From NCBI GenBank assembly GCA_023390815.1, contig JAEWCC010000020.1, positions 9,397-73,396 of the forward strand: a stretch of DNA of 64,000 nucleotides, written 5' to 3'. The position numbers and the translations under genes are program-made. This document shows, in pieces, positions 60,978 to 64,000 of the stretch (position 1 is its first letter; each line of letters starts with the position of its first letter). The stretch is from Bacillota bacterium. GTDB taxonomy: Bacteria > Bacillota > Clostridia > Christensenellales > SZUA-584. The notes under the pieces are model-generated. The model was given only the letters and a program-made list of their open reading frames with translations. It made no database searches and was not told the origin of the DNA.

Positions 60978-61924
60978 AGTCAGGACAACGCCACAACTTC
61001 AAAAAGCGGGCGGTATTCGCGCTCTTTAGTGCCTGCGCGGTGCTGCTCTGCGCCTGTACCGGCGGGAGCGAAGCCGAACATCCCGGCATGGCATCGGTCA
61101 CTGATGTCGCCATATCCGGCGAAATCGACGCGTTGTTTGAAGAGAAGCTGCCCGGCCCGGCCCTTCCCCCCGACGAAAAGCCGGACGAAATATTCTGCAC
61201 CGACTATACGTCCATCGGACTGCTGCGCATCAGCTATTTTAACGACTCCGGCAAAAAGCTCAAGCTGGAAGTCATACACGGCGAAGACTTGATACGGTAT
61301 AACCTTAATGGCGAAGGCGGCATCGAGGACTTCCCGCTGCAATACGGAGACGGCGAATACACGGTGCGCATCATGGAACAGATTGAGGGCGATCAGTATT
61401 ACGCGGCGGAATATACCACCTTTGACGTGACGCTCGAGGAGCAGAGCCGTGTGTTCCTCAACTCCGTGCAGAACGTTAATTGGAACTACGAAATGCAGCC
61501 CATCCACGACGTACGCTATATCGTGGCAGACTCGCTCGAGGAAACCGGTGAAATGCTGCCCGCCTGTACGGACAATATCTATCGCTATGTCGTGGAGAAT
61601 ATCCGGTACGATTCCGATAAGGTATTCGACCTGCTGTATAACTATCTGCCCGATATCGTGGAAACCTACACGACAAACGAGGGCATTTGCTACGACTACG
61701 CTTCGTTGTTCGCCGCGATGCTGCGCAGCATCGGCATACCGGCGAAGCTCGTCAAGGGGTACGCGAGCTATGCCCCCGATACCTATCACGCCTGGAACGA
61801 GGTGCTGCTGGACGGTGAATGGATCACCGTAGACCCCACGCGAGACGCGTCGCTGTACGTTTCCGGCGTGGGCTTTGATATGCAAAAGACAGACACAGAC
61901 TATACCAAAGTGTACGAATATTAG
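60974..61924 (+). CDS. transglutaminase-like lipoprotein of the pilus operon
   Basis: Lipoprotein of 316 aa. A basic start and hydrophobic stretch end at LLCACTGG (Cys near residue 25). The transglutaminase core (about 195-290) has the triad Cys in EGICYDYASLFAAML, His in YHAWNEV and Asp in VDPTRD. Activity may be proteolytic or cross-linking on surface proteins. ATG 60974 overlaps the previous stop. It is the last gene before a terminator. Confidence 0.87.
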   Translation: MKSGQRHNFKKRAVFALFSACAVLLCACTGGSEAEHPGMASVTDVAISGEIDALFEEKLPGPALPPDEKPDEIFCTDYTSIGLLRISYFNDSGKKLKLEVIHGEDLIRYNLNGEGGIEDFPLQYGDGEYTVRIMEQIEGDQYYAAEYTTFDVTLEEQSRVFLNSVQNVNWNYEMQPIHDVRYIVADSLEETGEMLPACTDNIYRYVVENIRYDSDKVFDLLYNYLPDIVETYTTNEGICYDYASLFAAMLRSIGIPAKLVKGYASYAPDTYHAWNEVLLDGEWITVDPTRDASLYVSGVGFDMQKTDTDYTKVYEY

Positions 61925-61980
61925 CGCTGGGGCCGGGCGTGTAAGGATGCGCGTCGCCCTGCAGCGTTACATATTGATAA

Positions 61981-61994
61981 AGGCCTTAAGGCCT
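61981..61994. repeat. 14-bp perfect palindrome
   Basis: AGGCCTTAAGGCCT, self-complementary over its whole length, between the transglutaminase gene and its terminator. No role is apparent. Confidence 0.5.
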
Positions 61995-62001
61995 CTTGAA
62001 A

Positions 62002-62038
62002 AATGCGTCTCCGGAGCGTTCCGGGGCGTATTTTTTTA
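62002..62038 (+). terminator. rho-independent terminator of the pilus operon
   Basis: An imperfect stem around CCGGA ... TCCGG with outer ATGCG/CGTAT pairing, followed by seven T. Confidence 0.8.
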
Positions 62039-62068
62039 TTGACGTATTCAGGCAATGTATGGTTTAAT
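62039..62068 (+). promoter_or_regulatory. promoter of the XRE-pot operon
   Basis: TTGACG (62039-62044), 18-bp spacer, TTTAAT (62063-62068). Confidence 0.6.
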
Positions 62069-62081
62069 ATAGCTGCTTTTT

Positions 62082-62098
62082 GTTTACAAAGAGTAAAC
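62082..62098. promoter_or_regulatory. candidate operator of the XRE-cupin regulator
   Basis: GTTTAC, AAAGA, GTAAAC: a 6-5-6 inverted repeat just downstream of the predicted transcription start. TTTGTTTA recurs at 62101-62108. Confidence 0.5.
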
Positions 62099-62141
62099 TT
62101 TTTGTTTAATATCATGAACTTTTCGACAGGGAGGAAGCGTC

Positions 62142-62681
62142 TTGAACATCGGCAAAAAAGTCAAGAATCTGCGGCTTCGCCTCGGCCTCACCCAAGAGGA
62201 TCTGGCCGACCGTGCCGAGCTTTCCAAGGGCTTTATCTCCCAGGTAGAGCGGGATTTGACTTCACCCTCCATCGCTACGCTGCAGGGCATACTGGAATGC
62301 CTCGGAACCAACCTCAAGGAATTCTTCTCCGAACCGTTGGAGCAGAAGATCGTATATAAGAAGAACGACCTGTTCGTGAAGACGGACGACGAGCGGGGCA
62401 CCGAAATCGTCTGGCTGCTGCCGGGCGCTCAAGGGTGCCAGCTCGAGCCCATTTTGCTCACGATCTATCCAGGCGGCAGCACATGGCCCGATTCCCCTCA
62501 CGAAGGCGACGAGTTTGGCTACGTGCTTGCGGGGTCGATCAGTCTGCACCTCGGCGATACGCAACACCGCGTACGCAAGGGCGAAAGCTTCTACTACTCG
62601 CCCAAGCAGACACATTATCTCGAAAACACGGGCGCACAGACCGCGCGGATCCTTTGGGTCGCCGCGCCGCCCACTTTCTGA
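62142..62681 (+). CDS. XRE-family regulator with C-terminal cupin domain
   Basis: Protein of 179 aa. Helix-turn-helix (about 10-62: LTQEDLADRAELSKGFISQVERD) and a cupin domain (about 105-177: HEGDEFGYVLAGSISLHLG). It is the PuuR-like regulator commonly found before potABCD in Clostridia. The TTG start has AGGGAGG upstream. It probably controls the polyamine transporter 10 bp downstream, with polyamine sensed by the cupin. Confidence 0.9.
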   Translation: MNIGKKVKNLRLRLGLTQEDLADRAELSKGFISQVERDLTSPSIATLQGILECLGTNLKEFFSEPLEQKIVYKKNDLFVKTDDERGTEIVWLLPGAQGCQLEPILLTIYPGGSTWPDSPHEGDEFGYVLAGSISLHLGDTQHRVRKGESFYYSPKQTHYLENTGAQTARILWVAAPPTF

Positions 62682-62691
62682 CGGAGGCACT

Positions 62692-63738
62692 ATGGAAAAC
62701 ACCGTACTGGAGCTGAAAAATGTCCGCAAGGATTTTGATAAGGACGATGTCTTAAAGGGCATCAGCCTCTCCGTTCGCAAAGGCGAATTTCTGACGCTGC
62801 TCGGCCCCTCCGGCTGCGGCAAAACCACGCTGCTGCGCATCATCGGCGGCTTCGAGACGCCCGACGAAGGCCGCGTGTTCTTCAGCGGCAAGGACGTGAC
62901 GGATATGCCGCCCTATCAGCGTAACGTCAATACGGTGTTTCAGCACTTCGCGCTGTTTCCGCACATGAACGTATTCGACAATATCGCCTTCGGGCTCACG
63001 ATCAAAAAGCTGCCCAAAGACGTGATTCAAGCCAAGGTGACCGAAGCGCTCGGCCTCACCGGACTTTCGGGCTTTGAAAAACGGCAGATCAGCCGCCTGT
63101 CGGGCGGCGAAAAGCAGCGCGTCGCGATCGCGCGCGCGCTCGTCTGCGAGCCTTCGCTGCTGCTGCTCGACGAACCATTGGGTTCGCTCGACTTAAAGCT
63201 GCGCAAGCAGATGCAGCTGGAGCTTAAGAACATGCACAAAAAGCTCGGCCTCACATTCATCTATGTCACGCACGACCAGGAGGAGGCTATGATGCTTTCC
63301 GATACCGTCGTCGTGATGAAGGACGGCCTGATCCAGCACGTCGGCACGCCGGAGGACATCTACAACGAACCGAAGAACGCGTTCGTCGCCGACTTTATCG
63401 GCGAGAGTAATATATTCCCGGGCGGGACGGTCCACTCCACGCTCGTCCGTTTTGCCGGCACCGATATCCCCTGCCTGCCCCACGGCTTTGCGGCGGGGCT
63501 TAACGTAGACGTGGTCGTGCGGCCCGAAGATATCGAACTGGTACCGGACGGCGCGGCAATATCGGGGCTTTGCACCTCCTCCGTCTTCATGGGCGTGCAC
63601 TACGACATCCGCTTGACGGACGACAACGGCTTTGAATGGCTTGTACAATCCACCAAAACACCCGGCGAGGGCAACCGTACCGGGCTCTATATCGGCGAGG
63701 ACTGTATCCACATCATGGAGAAGGAGGGCGGACAGTGA
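62692..63738 (+). CDS. potA: spermidine/putrescine ABC transporter ATP-binding protein PotA
   Basis: ATPase of 348 aa. Walker A GPSGCGKTT, Q-loop VFQHFALFPHM, signature LSGGEKQRVAIARAL, Walker B LLLLDEPLGSLD, H-loop THDQEEAM. A C-terminal TOBE domain begins near residue 240. ATG 62692 with GGAGG upstream. It overlaps potB by 4 bp. The following permease and the preceding regulator support the polyamine assignment. Confidence 0.93.
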   Translation: MENTVLELKNVRKDFDKDDVLKGISLSVRKGEFLTLLGPSGCGKTTLLRIIGGFETPDEGRVFFSGKDVTDMPPYQRNVNTVFQHFALFPHMNVFDNIAFGLTIKKLPKDVIQAKVTEALGLTGLSGFEKRQISRLSGGEKQRVAIARALVCEPSLLLLDEPLGSLDLKLRKQMQLELKNMHKKLGLTFIYVTHDQEEAMMLSDTVVVMKDGLIQHVGTPEDIYNEPKNAFVADFIGESNIFPGGTVHSTLVRFAGTDIPCLPHGFAAGLNVDVVVRPEDIELVPDGAAISGLCTSSVFMGVHYDIRLTDDNGFEWLVQSTKTPGEGNRTGLYIGEDCIHIMEKEGGQ

Positions 63739-64000
63739 AGAGCAAACGCGTCGCACTCCCCTATGTGATCTGGGCGCTGCTGTTCATACTCGGCCCCATC
63801 CTCATCACGCTGTTTTACGCGTTCGGTCAGGATCAAGTTACGCTGGCCAATATCCAGAAGGCGTTCTCGGGCGAATACTTTGCGATATTCCTGCGTTCCA
63901 TACTGACGGCGCTGATTGTGACAGGCATCTGCCTGCTGCTGGGCTACCCCGCCGCATATACCGTATCACGCATGAAGGCGCAGACCGCGCGGCTCGTAAT
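63735..64000 (+). CDS. potB: spermidine/putrescine ABC transporter permease PotB (partial)
   Basis: The first 88 codons of a permease; the rest is beyond the right edge. It starts at GTG 63735, overlapping the potA stop, with GGAGG inside potA. The first helix (ALPYVIWALLFILGPILITLFYAF) and second helix match PotB N-termini. Confidence 0.88.
   Translation, partial: MKSKRVALPYVIWALLFILGPILITLFYAFGQDQVTLANIQKAFSGEYFAIFLRSILTALIVTGICLLLGYPAAYTVSRMKAQTARLV

Overview
The window is about 64 kb of a fairly GC-rich, endospore-forming, Gram-positive anaerobe, best placed in the Clostridia (Bacillota). The evidence is a complete spoIIA-spoVA sporulation block, clostridial-type ribosome binding sites with many TTG and GTG starts, an [FeFe]-hydrogenase-like sensor, PadR, YlbF and PASTA proteins, and a c-di-AMP riboswitch. 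No rRNA, tRNA, CRISPR array, transposase or prophage was found. No finer taxonomy can be given from sequence alone.

Layout. 1-3520: the edge of a MacB-like ABC exporter (ATPase plus two FtsX-type permeases) and a small secreted protein. 3747-6104: a class A penicillin-binding protein. 6170-10944: spoIIAA-spoIIAB-sigF followed by spoVAA-AB-AC-AD-AE, with a Spo0A box and a sigma-H promoter in front, a sigma-G-like promoter inside, and two extra small ORFs. 10945-12430: a structured intergenic element and three tandem small lipoproteins. 12429-19315: a frameshifted OsmC gene, a nucleoside kinase, an L,D-transpeptidase, a membrane-anchored MutS-like ATPase, and a sensory [FeFe]-hydrogenase fused to a methyl-accepting signalling domain. 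19593-24168: an ABC transporter pair and a PASTA-only membrane protein. 24272-26800: a REP-like repeat, a phosphodiester glycosidase-type protein, a small Gly/Pro-rich protein behind a sigma-K-like promoter, and a YlbF protein.

26948-37000: an HD-GYP response regulator with its PAS-rich kinase, peptide deformylase, a c-di-AMP riboswitch in front of dapB, a GDSL esterase, an ADP-ribosylglycohydrolase, an HD hydrolase, and a PadR regulator with its membrane partner. 36945-42265: three secreted surface proteins; two carry the same Big2 plus dockerin module, fused to NlpC/P60 and SpoIID catalytic domains. 42427-46439: a seven-gene arsenic operon behind a sigma-A promoter and a perfect palindromic operator. 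46602-48384: an Ntn hydrolase and a methyltransferase. 48650-50640: a strongly AT-rich island with three unrecognised genes, one carrying a HEPN-type Rx5H motif. 50772-57010: a zinc-ribbon protein, a TetR regulator, a DUF5685/DnaJ/membrane trio, a SanA-like protein and small proteins. 57196-61924: a compact type IV pilus-like operon ending in a transglutaminase lipoprotein. 62142-64000: an XRE-cupin regulator and the start of the polyamine transporter operon potAB.

Regulatory sequence is unusually readable here. Promoters fitting sigma-A, sigma-H, sigma-G and sigma-K consensus could be placed by eye, with operators for the ArsR, TetR and XRE regulators. The most unusual loci are the hydrogenase-chemoreceptor fusion, the AT-rich island, the riboswitch-dapB arrangement and the unannotated small genes within sporulation transcription units. 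All functional calls come from reading motifs; no database search was run.
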